Below are positions 44,512 through 53,443 of a DNA stretch of 64,000 nt, one piece after another. The stretch comes from an uncultured Nitrosospira sp. GTDB taxonomy: Bacteria > Nitrospirota > Nitrospiria > Nitrospirales > Nitrospiraceae. The notes beneath the pieces were generated by a model that was not told the origin of the DNA, did no database searches, and saw only the letters and a program-made list of their open reading frames with translations. The DNA lies in NCBI GenBank assembly GCA_900696515.1, contig CAADGK010000093.1, positions 1 through 64,000 on the forward strand. Direction: 5' to 3'. The translations under genes were made by a program, and so were the position numbers. The first letter of the stretch is position 1. Each line of letters begins with the position of its first letter.

Positions 44512-45423
44512 TCAGGGTTGAGGCGTGGTTTTTACCGAGGCGTGGAGCGTTTCCGCAACTTCCCTGCAGGACATGGCCACCTTGTCGAAGTGAGACCCCT
44601 TCTCTAGAATTTCACGGGCTGCCGTACGGATCTGTTCATCATATTGTGCCACCTCGCTCGTCAACTCTCCAAGCTTTGCGAGGGTGGCCCGATAGGTGTT
44701 CACTTCACGTTCAAAATTCCGTGAGACCGCCTGAGCAGTCTTGAGCTCTGCCATAGAGGCCTGGAGTTGTTGCGTAAGACGTGCAGCATAGGCGTTACGA
44801 TCTCGTAGTTCTGCCTCTAAGGTCACCAGCACGTCCTCTGTTTCCCGTCGGCGATCATCCAAGCTCTTGATTGCCAGAATCCATGCGGAAACTCCTCCTG
44901 CCTCGTCGGTAGGCGACGGGGGGAGCGGCTGCTCTTTTTCAATGGCCTTCATCGCGGGCTGCAACCATTCGACAAGTTTCAGGATCTCACTCAGTGTAAT
45001 ATCGGCAACGGACGACTGCAAGGCCGGAGGTGACGGTTTGTTGGAGTGATGGGTCTGCGGCCGCGACGGGGATTCCGGCTGAGTACTCGACGGCGAACTC
45101 TCTTGATGACCGGCCCATCGATGATATTCCAGCAGGACGGCGATAGAGTGCCGACACAAGGGCTCTTCTGGGACCGAACAGGAGCATGCTGAAACGAGGT
45201 GGCCGTCTTTCAAATGGATCTGCTGCTCATAGAGGCCGGCGTTCCCGATTAGGGTCGACAAGATTCGGGAATCATTCGCGTCCGAGATACGGACCCGCTT
45301 TTCCATCACGTATTGGCGGGCAACGCGAAACGCGGCTGCCTGTGCGATTGATTGGATCATTTGTGGAACCAATAGATTGAGCCGTTCGGCGCTGCAGGGA
45401 ATTCTGTTCGTCATGGCGGGCAT
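44512..45423 (-). CDS. SWIM zinc-finger protein with coiled-coil C-terminus
   Basis: From the ATG at 45423 (AAGGAG upstream) the 303-residue protein has a SWIM-type finger HLKDGHLVSACSCSVPEEPLCRHSIAV with CxCx(n)CxH, then a Ser/Pro-rich linker, and a long coiled coil (EDVLVTLEAELRDRNAYAARLTQQL...). SWIM fingers bind DNA or proteins. No catalytic domain is attached, unlike SWI/SNF SWIM proteins, so it may be a regulatory adaptor. Monocistronic; neighbours give no clue. Confidence 0.75.
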   Translation of the reverse strand: MPAMTNRIPCSAERLNLLVPQMIQSIAQAAAFRVARQYVMEKRVRISDANDSRILSTLIGNAGLYEQQIHLKDGHLVSACSCSVPEEPLCRHSIAVLLEYHRWAGHQESSPSSTQPESPSRPQTHHSNKPSPPALQSSVADITLSEILKLVEWLQPAMKAIEKEQPLPPSPTDEAGGVSAWILAIKSLDDRRRETEDVLVTLEAELRDRNAYAARLTQQLQASMAELKTAQAVSRNFEREVNTYRATLAKLGELTSEVAQYDEQIRTAAREILEKGSHFDKVAMSCREVAETLHASVKTTPQP

Positions 45424-45546
45424 CCTCGATACTCCTTGTAGGGGCATGCTGGCGTCAGTGTGCCCACTGACCCGGAGGCTGTCAAGCAACCTTCCGTAGC
45501 CTGCGCCCATTACCTTAGGGGAGGATTCAACGCGGAGGGAGATGCA

Positions 45547-46551
45547 CTATCTGCACGGTTTGGTGGGGTTCGGTTTTCCCATCGGAGTGAGCCAAATATA
45601 ATCTGCGATGGGATCGTCCATGTGGGCTCGAACGTCTTCGGCCCGGCTTGGTTCGAATGACATCATGTAGACGGTTGTTTGCGTGATCTCACCGGACAGC
45701 CGCCTCGCCACGCGCTTCGGGACGGGGAGCCCATATTGGATGTGTCCGCCCCCTGTATAGCTCAAGATGATGCGACGCAATCCGTCTGTAGCACGACGGA
45801 TTTCTTCCTGTCTCTGGACCAGAGTCTTGGCCATACCCTCATCACGGACCATCGACGCCTCATACATCGTTCGATAGTGCTCCTCTGTTCCGCCGTGGCA
45901 CCGACGCAGTTGATCGATGATTTTGGTGTGGTAGGCGGGATCATCGACAATCTCTTCTCGGGCCATGCCCGATGCCGCCCACTCGGGTTCTTGTTTCACC
46001 GGTTCCAACCCGGATTTTAAGATTCGGCGGATCAGTGGCTTCGGCGGATTCATGGCACGAACCGGCAGCTGCCGCTCGCGAGCAAACGTGACGAGCGGCC
46101 CATAATCGCTAAATTCCCCTCCCCAGTTCTGCTTCCAACGTACCTCCTCCAAAAACTCATCGGACATCGGCTGGACGCCGGAGACATAGGAATCCAAGGC
46201 TTCTTGACCGTCCCACCCGAACATTTCCATGCCGATGGTAGGGTAAATCCGATCCACGAGCAGCTGGTTCAAGACTTTCAATGCGGCTTCGATATGGGAG
46301 GGGTTGTGGTGTTCTTCGCCCAAATAGATAATCTCAGCCTGCTCCAGGGCCTTGATCCATTCAGGAAACGGGACGATGTGGCCCGTTCGGGTATCGATGA
46401 TATGCCAGGGCTGCCATGTCACGGCTGGTTCGACTGCCGGTGAGTCGAGCGGTGGCATGGCACCGCCCGCGGAAGCAATGAAGAGCCAGAACACGAGACT
46501 CAGAGCCAGGACAATCCCCCTACGTCGAGGCAGGGGCAGCAACGCATGCAT
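45547..46551 (-). CDS. ChaN-type (DUF399) exported protein
   Basis: The 334-residue protein starts with an arginine-rich n-region and hydrophobic signal (RRRGIVLALSLVFWLFIASAGG). The core matches the ChaN family of haem-associated lipoproteins: YLGEEHHNPSHIEAALKVL, GMEMFGWDGQEALDSY, RAMNPPK. In Campylobacter ChaN binds haem and may deliver iron. No lipobox Cys is obvious here. Its companion iron-uptake genes are not adjacent. Confidence 0.88.
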   Translation of the reverse strand: MHALLPLPRRRGIVLALSLVFWLFIASAGGAMPPLDSPAVEPAVTWQPWHIIDTRTGHIVPFPEWIKALEQAEIIYLGEEHHNPSHIEAALKVLNQLLVDRIYPTIGMEMFGWDGQEALDSYVSGVQPMSDEFLEEVRWKQNWGGEFSDYGPLVTFARERQLPVRAMNPPKPLIRRILKSGLEPVKQEPEWAASGMAREEIVDDPAYHTKIIDQLRRCHGGTEEHYRTMYEASMVRDEGMAKTLVQRQEEIRRATDGLRRIILSYTGGGHIQYGLPVPKRVARRLSGEITQTTVYMMSFEPSRAEDVRAHMDDPIADYIWLTPMGKPNPTKPCR

Positions 46552-46678
46552 AGGGCACTCCTACCATACTGCGGTTCAGGCGAACAAGCCGCCTTGACGG
46601 CAAAGTTGGCGGCCCACTATGCTGGTTCATCGGGTTAGATGTGTGCGTCCTCACGGTAAACGACCTGTTGCCTTCCCC

Positions 46679-47992
46679 ATGAACTCCGGCGACCCATTCG
46701 AGTCATTTCGCCGTCACATTAGCCGGCAGGCTCACCGTGTTCCTAAACAGTGGGACGCGTCAAGGGGACTGCTCGAAAAAAATGCGTTCATCTCGACGGT
46801 CGATCGTCTCGTCTCCGCCATTAAAGAACAGCCTCTTCCGGACAGCGTGAAAGCGATCTTGCTCCAATTATTTGAGGCGAAACAGCCACAGCGTGTGCAA
46901 GATCTCGACGGAGAGGATCTCAAACGGGTGACGGGTCTTCCGCCTGCCAAAGCCATGCGGGCACTCACCATTGCATTTGGTTTGGTGCCTGCCCCAACTT
47001 CGAAATGGCCGATGAGCGCTCTCTCGGGTGAGGCAATAGAAAGATTGGTGCGTGGCCTCGCCAATCCGTTCGATCTCCTCATGAATGCCGATGTGGCTTC
47101 TGTACTCGATATTGGCGCGGGGGATCTGTCGTTCGCCGAAGAACTCGCCGATCAGTACGGGCCCCAGCTCCATCAGAGCGATCGGCCGCTTATTCTCCAT
47201 GGGGTGGATAGGCTCGATCCGCAATCACAGTTAGGAGGCCCCCTTCATGCCGATCCAGGCAGACTACGCAGGTTGCAACAGAGACAAGGGCTCTCCTTTG
47301 CCTTTTTCGGCCATCAGGACGTATTCAACCTGAAAGAGCTTGACGGGCGTGACCTCCTCGCGCCGCGTTATACCCTGGCCACCTGTTGGGCTCCGGCCAC
47401 ACCGACGTTTGCGTACGAACCGAGTCGGCTTTCGCGTGCGGTAATTCACGAGGAGCTGCAACGGACCAAGGGCGTCTTTCGCCTGACGCGCTTTGGGAAA
47501 GAACCGGCGTTGGAAGTCCTGCACGGGACTCGTGCCCTGCTCTTTCCACCCTGGAAGTTTGATGTCATTGGCCCGCTGGCTCTGCTCCAGCTGCTCGCCC
47601 GGCGAGGCGCTCTCGTGGTGTTGGGTTCAGTGGACGACCAGGTGTTTTGGGAAATCCTGGCCCAGTTGCTGGATGATCCACGCTACCGCCCCCAGGACGA
47701 ACCGTTTCATGCGGCAAACCTTCCCGCCATATTTGGCGGGATCTACGATCAGCTGACGAACCTGCCGATTGGTGCGTCAGTGGTGCTTGCCGATCTAGGA
47801 ACCCTTCGGCGTCAGCTGCCTCCGGCGGATCTGCCGTCGGCTTCCACAGGGCACTCGACCGGGCTCTTTCGCTATGTTCGGATCAGCCGTGGCGCCACCT
47901 TCCCAGGAGTGCCTGCCAGCAGTACCGCGCGCAAGTTTTCGGCCATGACCGAAGAAGTTCCTCCCTGGCTGGTCACGCTGGTTCCGGCGTAG
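46679..47992 (+). CDS. Unknown protein with a methyltransferase-like SAM motif
   Basis: The 437-residue protein contains VLDIGAGDLSFAEELAD, a good match to motif I of class I SAM methyltransferases, at about 143-159. The following loops (ILHGVDRLDPQS) fit motif II. Other motifs are weak and no target-recognition domain is known. It has no signal. The frame allows an earlier ATG at 46619. It lies 124 bases before moxR on the same strand and might belong to the same unit. Function is inferred only at fold level. Confidence 0.65.
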   Translation: MNSGDPFESFRRHISRQAHRVPKQWDASRGLLEKNAFISTVDRLVSAIKEQPLPDSVKAILLQLFEAKQPQRVQDLDGEDLKRVTGLPPAKAMRALTIAFGLVPAPTSKWPMSALSGEAIERLVRGLANPFDLLMNADVASVLDIGAGDLSFAEELADQYGPQLHQSDRPLILHGVDRLDPQSQLGGPLHADPGRLRRLQQRQGLSFAFFGHQDVFNLKELDGRDLLAPRYTLATCWAPATPTFAYEPSRLSRAVIHEELQRTKGVFRLTRFGKEPALEVLHGTRALLFPPWKFDVIGPLALLQLLARRGALVVLGSVDDQVFWEILAQLLDDPRYRPQDEPFHAANLPAIFGGIYDQLTNLPIGASVVLADLGTLRRQLPPADLPSASTGHSTGLFRYVRISRGATFPGVPASSTARKFSAMTEEVPPWLVTLVPA

Positions 47993-48116
47993 GGAAGTCG
48001 ATTCAGCATCGGCGTCCAAAATACGCGATTTATTGACCGTCTTCCGGCCCTTTGCTAGACTTCGAGCGTGTCCGATCACCACGCACTTCTCCAGCATTCC
48101 AGACCCTAATCCCATC

Positions 48117-49058
48117 ATGACTTCTACGGAGACCATCCGGGCCATTCAGGAGAACATTGCCCGGGTGATCAAAGGGAAGCCTCACGTCATCGAGATGAGC
48201 CTCGTCGCACTGCTTGCTCGAGGACATCTCCTGCTCGAAGATGTTCCGGGAGTCGGCAAAACCACGCTGGCCCATAGTCTTGCCCGGTCGCTGGACTGCT
48301 CGTTCAAACGTATTCAGTTTACAAGCGATCTGCTCCCATCCGACATCGTGGGGGTGTCGATTTTCAATCGGCAGAAGCAAGCATTTGAGTTTATTCCCGG
48401 ACCCATTTTTGCCAACATTGTTCTGGCGGATGAAATCAATCGCACGACGCCGAAGACGCAGAGCAGCCTCTTGGAGGCGATGAGCGAAGCGCAGATTTCA
48501 TTCGACAATAAGACCTATCCGCTCAACCCGCCTTTTATGGTCATTGCGACACAAAACCCCGCTGAATATCACGGGACCTTTCCCCTTCCGGAGTCACAAC
48601 TCGATCGCTTCCTGATGCGGTTGCGCATCGGCTATCCGGCTCCGGAAGAAGAGAAGAAAGTTCTGGAACGAGCCTCATCCCTGCATCCGGCTGAGGAGTT
48701 GCTCCCGTTGTTGACCGCATCGGAAGTGGTTCAGCTTCAGGACCAAGTCGACAAGGTCTTTATGGAGGAAAGCCTGACTGAGTATCTGCTGAGCATTGTC
48801 CGGAGTACCAGGCAATCAGAACTCTTATCCCTCGGGGTAAGTACAAGGGGCGCGCTGGCATTAAGCCGTGCTGCAAAAGCACTGGCGCTCGTACGGGGAC
48901 GGAGCTACTGTCTGCCGGACGATGTGAAAGAGCTTGCCCCGATCGTGCTGTCTCACCGCATCATGGTGGCCCGTCAGGCAGGTCTCCACCAACGAAGTTT
49001 TGAACAAGCCGAACGCATCATCCGCGATTTAGTCGACACGATTCCTGTCCCTGTCTAG
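48117..49058 (+). CDS. MoxR-family AAA+ ATPase
   Basis: The 313-residue ATPase has Walker A GVGKTTLAH at about 50-57, Walker B LADEINR, and QNPAEYHGTFPLPESQLDRF, the sensor region typical of MoxR proteins. MoxR ATPases act as chaperones for metal cofactor or multi-protein assembly and often pair with DUF58 and TgpA-type genes, as here. The ATG at 48117 is used. It precedes the DUF58 gene by 41 bases. Confidence 0.95.
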   Translation: MTSTETIRAIQENIARVIKGKPHVIEMSLVALLARGHLLLEDVPGVGKTTLAHSLARSLDCSFKRIQFTSDLLPSDIVGVSIFNRQKQAFEFIPGPIFANIVLADEINRTTPKTQSSLLEAMSEAQISFDNKTYPLNPPFMVIATQNPAEYHGTFPLPESQLDRFLMRLRIGYPAPEEEKKVLERASSLHPAEELLPLLTASEVVQLQDQVDKVFMEESLTEYLLSIVRSTRQSELLSLGVSTRGALALSRAAKALALVRGRSYCLPDDVKELAPIVLSHRIMVARQAGLHQRSFEQAERIIRDLVDTIPVPV

Positions 49059-49099
49059 TTCCGTTCCGGAGTCGGGTAGCCCTCACATCTCGGTGGGAT

Positions 49100-50215
49100 A
49101 TGCCGTTTCAGTTGCCGTCGTTCGCGCATCGGGTCTTTCGTTACCGCTCCACGAGGATCACGTCGGAGGGGCTTCAATTCCTGATCTTCGCGTTGGCGAT
49201 CGGCATCGCGGCCATTAATACAGGGAACAACCTGTTTTATCTCCTCCTGGCCATGATGCTGAGCCTGATCCTGATTTCAGGCATCGCGGCGGAATACTGC
49301 CTGCGACGACTTGAAGTCCGGCGTCACATACCGGATCTCCTTTTTCTGAACTCCCCGGTCACAATCGTTCTGGCGGTCAAAAACAGGAAATCACGACTAC
49401 CCAGCTTTTCGCTGGCCCTGTGCGACGTCGGCGAGGGGCAAGCGGTATTCCCTCAGGTGGACATTCACGCTCTCCCTCCGGGTGTCAGTCGATTGCTCTC
49501 CTACCAATTGATTCCGACACGCCGCGGGAGATTGCACTTGAGCGGTGTTCGACTCAGCACGGAGTTCCCGTTCGGCCTCTTCACGAAACGGGCCTTTTAC
49601 CCGATGGATGACGTGGTCGTGGTGTGCCCGGAGCTTCGGCCCGTGAGCGAGCGTCTCCTCCAGGGGTTGTTCGCGGCGGGATATGAGCAGGCCGTCCATC
49701 GAAGAGGGCACGGCAGTGAGCTGTACAATCTTCGTCTGTACCAAGCAGGCGATGATTCCCGGAGCATTCATTGGCTCACGACGGCACGGACCTCTCAACT
49801 GACCATTCGAGAAACTGAGGCGGAGGAACAGCGTCGAGCCATCATCCATCTTTCAACGAGCGTCCCCGCAAGTCACGACACCATGTTTGAACGCGCGGTC
49901 TCACTGGCCGCGTCGCTGGTCCAGCATCTGGCGCGGCACGGCTATTCCATCCAGCTGCGCGTCGGATCAGAACGTTCTTCATTTGGCCAGGGAGACGCGC
50001 ATGGCCTAGAGCTCCTCCGTATGCTGGCCCTCTGCCAACGCAGCGATCCCACGGCGGAGTCGATGCAGCAAGACGAATGGCCCGACGGTCATGCCGAGAT
50101 CGAGGGAGGGGGCACGGTGGTGGCCGTACAGGCTTGGTGCGGTGCCGGCGCGTGCGAACTCCCTCGTGTCTTGATTGACGGGGAACTCATCCCTGGAGCG
50201 GCCTATGCCACTTAG
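49100..50215 (+). CDS. DUF58 (VWA-related) protein of the MoxR operon
   Basis: The 371-residue protein has two N-terminal spans (about 22-60: ITSEGLQFLIFALAIGIAAINTGNNLFYLLLAMML) and the DUF58 signature GSELYNLRLYQAGDDSRSIHWLTTARTSQLTIRE. DUF58 proteins are the usual partners of MoxR ATPases. Its last 11 bases overlap the TgpA gene. The domain may bind a metal through its MIDAS-like residues, but this is not shown. Confidence 0.92.
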   Translation: MPFQLPSFAHRVFRYRSTRITSEGLQFLIFALAIGIAAINTGNNLFYLLLAMMLSLILISGIAAEYCLRRLEVRRHIPDLLFLNSPVTIVLAVKNRKSRLPSFSLALCDVGEGQAVFPQVDIHALPPGVSRLLSYQLIPTRRGRLHLSGVRLSTEFPFGLFTKRAFYPMDDVVVVCPELRPVSERLLQGLFAAGYEQAVHRRGHGSELYNLRLYQAGDDSRSIHWLTTARTSQLTIRETEAEEQRRAIIHLSTSVPASHDTMFERAVSLAASLVQHLARHGYSIQLRVGSERSSFGQGDAHGLELLRMLALCQRSDPTAESMQQDEWPDGHAEIEGGGTVVAVQAWCGAGACELPRVLIDGELIPGAAYAT

Positions 50216-52409
50216 TCAGGCTCTTCATCTGACCTCGATGTTGCTGGCATCCGCCTCCTTCATCGGATTAACGCTGGGCGCTGGTCTGCCGGAATGGCTG
50301 GCTGTGCTGACCGGTGCAACCCTGATCGCGGTGCTCCTGCGAAACATGGGACTCACGTCCGTCGACCACATCACGACGCAGATGCCCGTGTCATCCATCG
50401 GGTGGAATCTTATCGTGCTGGGCGGATTCGTGGGGTTTTGGATCGATCTGCTGTGGGTCTCCGGTGAACTGCTTCCCGCCGGGCTCCACTTTCTGATGAT
50501 TCTGATGATCATCAAGCTCTTCAATCTCCGGCTTCGTCGTGACTATTTGCACCTCTATGCCATCAGTCTCGTCGCAATGCTTGCCTCAGGATCACTGACA
50601 ACGGAACTGTGGTTCTTCCCGATTTTTGCTGTCTATCTTGTGGCCGGTGTCTGGACCCTGCTTCTGTTCCAGTTGACCAAGACGGCGGAGGCCAGCGGCG
50701 ATGCCTGGATGCCCGCCCCTGCACGACTTCGACAGGAGAGCTACCAGGGGAACGACCGGATCTCGCCCCGGATTTTTTGGATGGCCAACGGGTTGGCGTT
50801 CGGGGCATTCCTCTTCACGGTGGCCATTTTCTTCACCATTCCACGGGTCAACGCGGGGATTTACCAGAAGGGATTCGGGGAAAATATTCGCACCACCGGG
50901 TTTTCCGACAAGGTGAACTTAGGTGCGATTGGATCGATCAAGCATGATCCCAGCGTGGTGATGCGAGTCGAGCTTCTCGGGACCCCGCGGCAAGCCGCCA
51001 GACCGCTCTACATCCGCGGGGTGTCCTTCGACCGGTACGACGGCAAGGTGTGGACGAATCAACTGAGCTATCGACGGAGCTTTATCGAGGAGAGTCCTGG
51101 CACGTTCGGGTTTCGGGGGAAGCGCGGCGTTGTGCGATCCGATTCCGGTGACGCAATACGGCAGAAAATCCTGCTCGAGCCGCTGGATACTCCGGTGCTA
51201 TTCGCTGCCCCGTTCATCGAACGTGTGACCGGTGCGTTCCCCAGTCTCTTCTTTGACCCGGCCGGGGCCGTGTATTTGCCCTTCCCGAGCTCATCGCGAA
51301 TCGAATATACGGTCGTCTCCCGTTCCAACACACTGGCATCTGCGGATCTCGGAACCGGCCCAGGCCATTATCCTGACTGGGTCGTCAGGCATTACCTGCA
51401 ACTCCCCGGTCAGTCCCACCGTATCAATGCCCTGGCCGGAGATCTGACGCAGGGGCGGCACACGCCATATGAACAGGCTGCCGCCATTCAAACGTATTTA
51501 ACCCAAAACTATCGATACAGTTTGGATGCGCCGCTTGCCGCGCAAGATCAACCACTCGAAGAATTTCTCTTCGTGAGAAAAACCGGCTACTGTGAACACT
51601 ATGCGACCGCGATGGTGATCATGCTCCGGACCGTTGGGATCCCTGCTCGCTTGGTGACGGGTTTTCTGGCCACGGAATGGAACGACTACGGAAGTTACTA
51701 TGTCGTCCGGCAGCAGGACGCCCATGCGTGGGTCGAAGTGTATCTGCCGCATTCCGGATGGATGAGCATGGATCCGACTCCCGCGGAAGACAATCGAGGG
51801 TCTGGAGGGAAGGTCTGGCAGGTGTTCGGACCGATCATGGACAACATCAGACTCCAATGGAACCGATTGTTTGTCCAATATAGCGCGGCGGACCAACTGG
51901 CCGTTGTTCGGGAATTAAAGGCGGAGGGAATGTCGGTTCGAAACAAGGCGTTGGATACGGTAACCGCACTATTCGGCACGTTCCTGGCGGTCATGGGCGG
52001 GATCGTGACCCATGATGTGTCACAGATCAGGATCGGACTTCTTGGAGAGATCGTGGGCTTCGTCCTGGCGGGCTTTGCGGTCCTCTTCTGGCTGGGGTGG
52101 GGGCGGCTCCGGGAGGGCTGGAGTCTCTGGAAAACCGACGACGGCAGCGAGCTGGCCATTACACAACTCTATCGCCGCATGAGGACCTATCTCTCCGGGC
52201 AAGGGTTTTCAAGGTCTGCGGCAATTGCCCCGCTTGAGTTGGTCGAGATCACTCGAACAGGCTGGAGGGAAGCCCATACTGCAGTGGCGGCTATCACGGA
52301 ACTCTATTGCCGGACCAGATTCGGCCACAGGCCGCTTACCCAGGAAGATGTGAGACACGCAGAAGACCAACTCCGGCGGCTATTGGAATTACGAAAACCG
52401 CGCGTGTGA
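50205..52409 (+). CDS. tgpA: TgpA-type transmembrane transglutaminase
   Basis: The 734-residue protein has five to six N-terminal membrane spans, a periplasmic transglutaminase-like domain with catalytic Cys in KTGYCEHYATAMVIMLRTVGIPARLVTGF, His in QDAHAWVEVY and Asp in MDPTPAED, and a last span before a cytoplasmic tail. The Cys-His-Asp set is complete. In Pseudomonas TgpA is needed for viability. It closes the MoxR-DUF58 operon and starts at ATG 50205 inside the end of the DUF58 gene. Confidence 0.93.
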   Translation: MPLSQALHLTSMLLASASFIGLTLGAGLPEWLAVLTGATLIAVLLRNMGLTSVDHITTQMPVSSIGWNLIVLGGFVGFWIDLLWVSGELLPAGLHFLMILMIIKLFNLRLRRDYLHLYAISLVAMLASGSLTTELWFFPIFAVYLVAGVWTLLLFQLTKTAEASGDAWMPAPARLRQESYQGNDRISPRIFWMANGLAFGAFLFTVAIFFTIPRVNAGIYQKGFGENIRTTGFSDKVNLGAIGSIKHDPSVVMRVELLGTPRQAARPLYIRGVSFDRYDGKVWTNQLSYRRSFIEESPGTFGFRGKRGVVRSDSGDAIRQKILLEPLDTPVLFAAPFIERVTGAFPSLFFDPAGAVYLPFPSSSRIEYTVVSRSNTLASADLGTGPGHYPDWVVRHYLQLPGQSHRINALAGDLTQGRHTPYEQAAAIQTYLTQNYRYSLDAPLAAQDQPLEEFLFVRKTGYCEHYATAMVIMLRTVGIPARLVTGFLATEWNDYGSYYVVRQQDAHAWVEVYLPHSGWMSMDPTPAEDNRGSGGKVWQVFGPIMDNIRLQWNRLFVQYSAADQLAVVRELKAEGMSVRNKALDTVTALFGTFLAVMGGIVTHDVSQIRIGLLGEIVGFVLAGFAVLFWLGWGRLREGWSLWKTDDGSELAITQLYRRMRTYLSGQGFSRSAAIAPLELVEITRTGWREAHTAVAAITELYCRTRFGHRPLTQEDVRHAEDQLRRLLELRKPRV

Positions 52410-52666
52410 TGTGCTGAGCCGGATCGGGCTCGGTCTCCGGGCCATTTGAGCCGATCAGCACACAATCAAACAAAATAGAGGAGAGAAGGACGCTCAGGAA
52501 GGAGGTTGGAGCGGGAAAACGGCTTTGAACCAAGATCCGTCCTCAGCTCAACCCCGGAGTAATATTTCGTTGACTCCTGCAGGGAGACCGGCCCCCTCGC
52601 ATACACCCCACCAAGGGGGCTCACCCTTTGTCGAGGGTTCAGGTCAACGTTCAAGTGGAAAGTGTT
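52410..52666. other. Spacer with a second, truncated tRNA-Gly 3' end
   Basis: A gene-free stretch between tgpA and tRNA-Gly. It contains, at 52506-52531, a 26-base copy of the tRNA 3' end. The segment between this copy and the tRNA holds no gene. Confidence 0.5.
52506..52531 (-). repeat. Degenerate copy of the tRNA-Gly 3' end
   Basis: The 26 bases match those at 52666-52691 (acceptor stem and T-arm end of tRNA-Gly) with two changes. The copies are direct repeats 160 bases apart. Repeats of tRNA 3' ends are typical attachment-site scars of integrating elements. Confidence 0.65.
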
Positions 52667-52741
52667 TGGAGCGGGAAAAGGGATTTGAACCCTCGACCCT
52701 CGCCTTGGCAAGGCGATGCTCTACCACTGAGCTATTCCCGC
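52667..52741 (-). tRNA. tRNA-Gly (anticodon GCC)
   Basis: On the minus strand: acceptor GCGGGAA/TTCCCGC, D-arm with TAGCTCAGTGGTAGAGCA, anticodon loop TTGCCAA with GCC at the anticodon, T-arm GGGTTCAAATCCC, and an encoded CCA. It reads GGC and GGU codons. Confidence 0.96.
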
Positions 52742-53045
52742 CCGTGCACAACCAGGGGCGGAGTGTACTGACCTCTCCTGGCACTGTCAAGCGGCGATTC
52801 CTTCATATTGCGCCGACCTTATCACCGATCAGCCTGGGCGCGCCCCAGTGGGCTGACTCTGATGTGCTGCATGGTATTCGCCCGAGACTTGAGCTGAGCG
52901 GAATCCCCTCCCTGCCTGAGCTTGAGATCGAATTCAGGATGACCCGTTAATCCGGATTCATCTGCGACCTGGGTGAAGGAGAATCCCATTCCCACAATGC
53001 GATGAATAGTTACTATTTTGTAACGTTATCGTCTGAAGGGAGGAA

Positions 53046-53059
53046 TATTTGTACAAATA
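53046..53059. promoter_or_regulatory. 14-base perfect palindrome upstream of nxrA
   Basis: TATTTGTACAAATA is a perfect two-fold palindrome 385 bases upstream of the nxrA ATG. It has the size and symmetry of an operator for a dimeric regulator. The regulator is not known. Confidence 0.55.
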
Positions 53060-53273
53060 GGCAATTTATCAATAACTTATGCATGAAGTGACCGGCCAAT
53101 CATCTATGAACGTCACGTTTAGTGATACGTATGCTACTCATCAAGAAACCAGACAAGGATCAAAGCTCTCTGTTCCACAAAATAATAAACATTCATGTTA
53201 TTAAGCAGTTAAATAACTTTTCATAGGAGGAAGCAGGTGTTGCCATAAATGGTTTGAATCTTGCGAAGGATTC

Positions 53274-53348
53274 ATGTTGAGACGTTTGATCCATGGTGGT
53301 ATATGTGTGGCCTATTTTTATTTAATGAACTACACAGCGAGAGTCTGA
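53274..53348 (+). CDS. Possible 24-codon leader peptide before nxrA
   Basis: The open frame reads MLRRLIHGGICVAYFYLMNYTARV and stops 96 bases before nxrA. A weak GAAGGAT site precedes it. It has a basic start and a hydrophobic middle like a signal or small membrane peptide. It could be a leader peptide or chance; only conservation in related genomes can decide. Confidence 0.25.
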   Translation: MLRRLIHGGICVAYFYLMNYTARV

Positions 53349-53443
53349 CGGCCCTGTTGAGTGAAAAAGAAACAAGGTTCTATCAGCAATCAATATAAAG
53401 AAAAGCTTCGTTCAAGTTCACTTCACGTGAGGAGGTATTCACA

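Larger units (their letters stand above)
52742..53443. other. AT-rich leader region upstream of nxrA
   Basis: Seven hundred bases between tRNA-Gly and nxrA. From about 53000 on the sequence becomes clearly richer in A and T than neighbouring genes. It holds a perfect palindrome at 53046-53059, an imperfect one around 53197-53217 (GTTATT ... AATAAC), and a short open frame at 53274-53348. The nxr promoter and operators should lie here. I could not assign a matched -35/-10 pair. Confidence 0.6.

Noticed and set aside
53422-53430. TTCACGTGA just before nxrA as a third parS
   Set aside because: Only the central nine bases agree; the flanks do not match the 16-base palindrome seen at rsmG, and the site overlaps the nxrA ribosome site.
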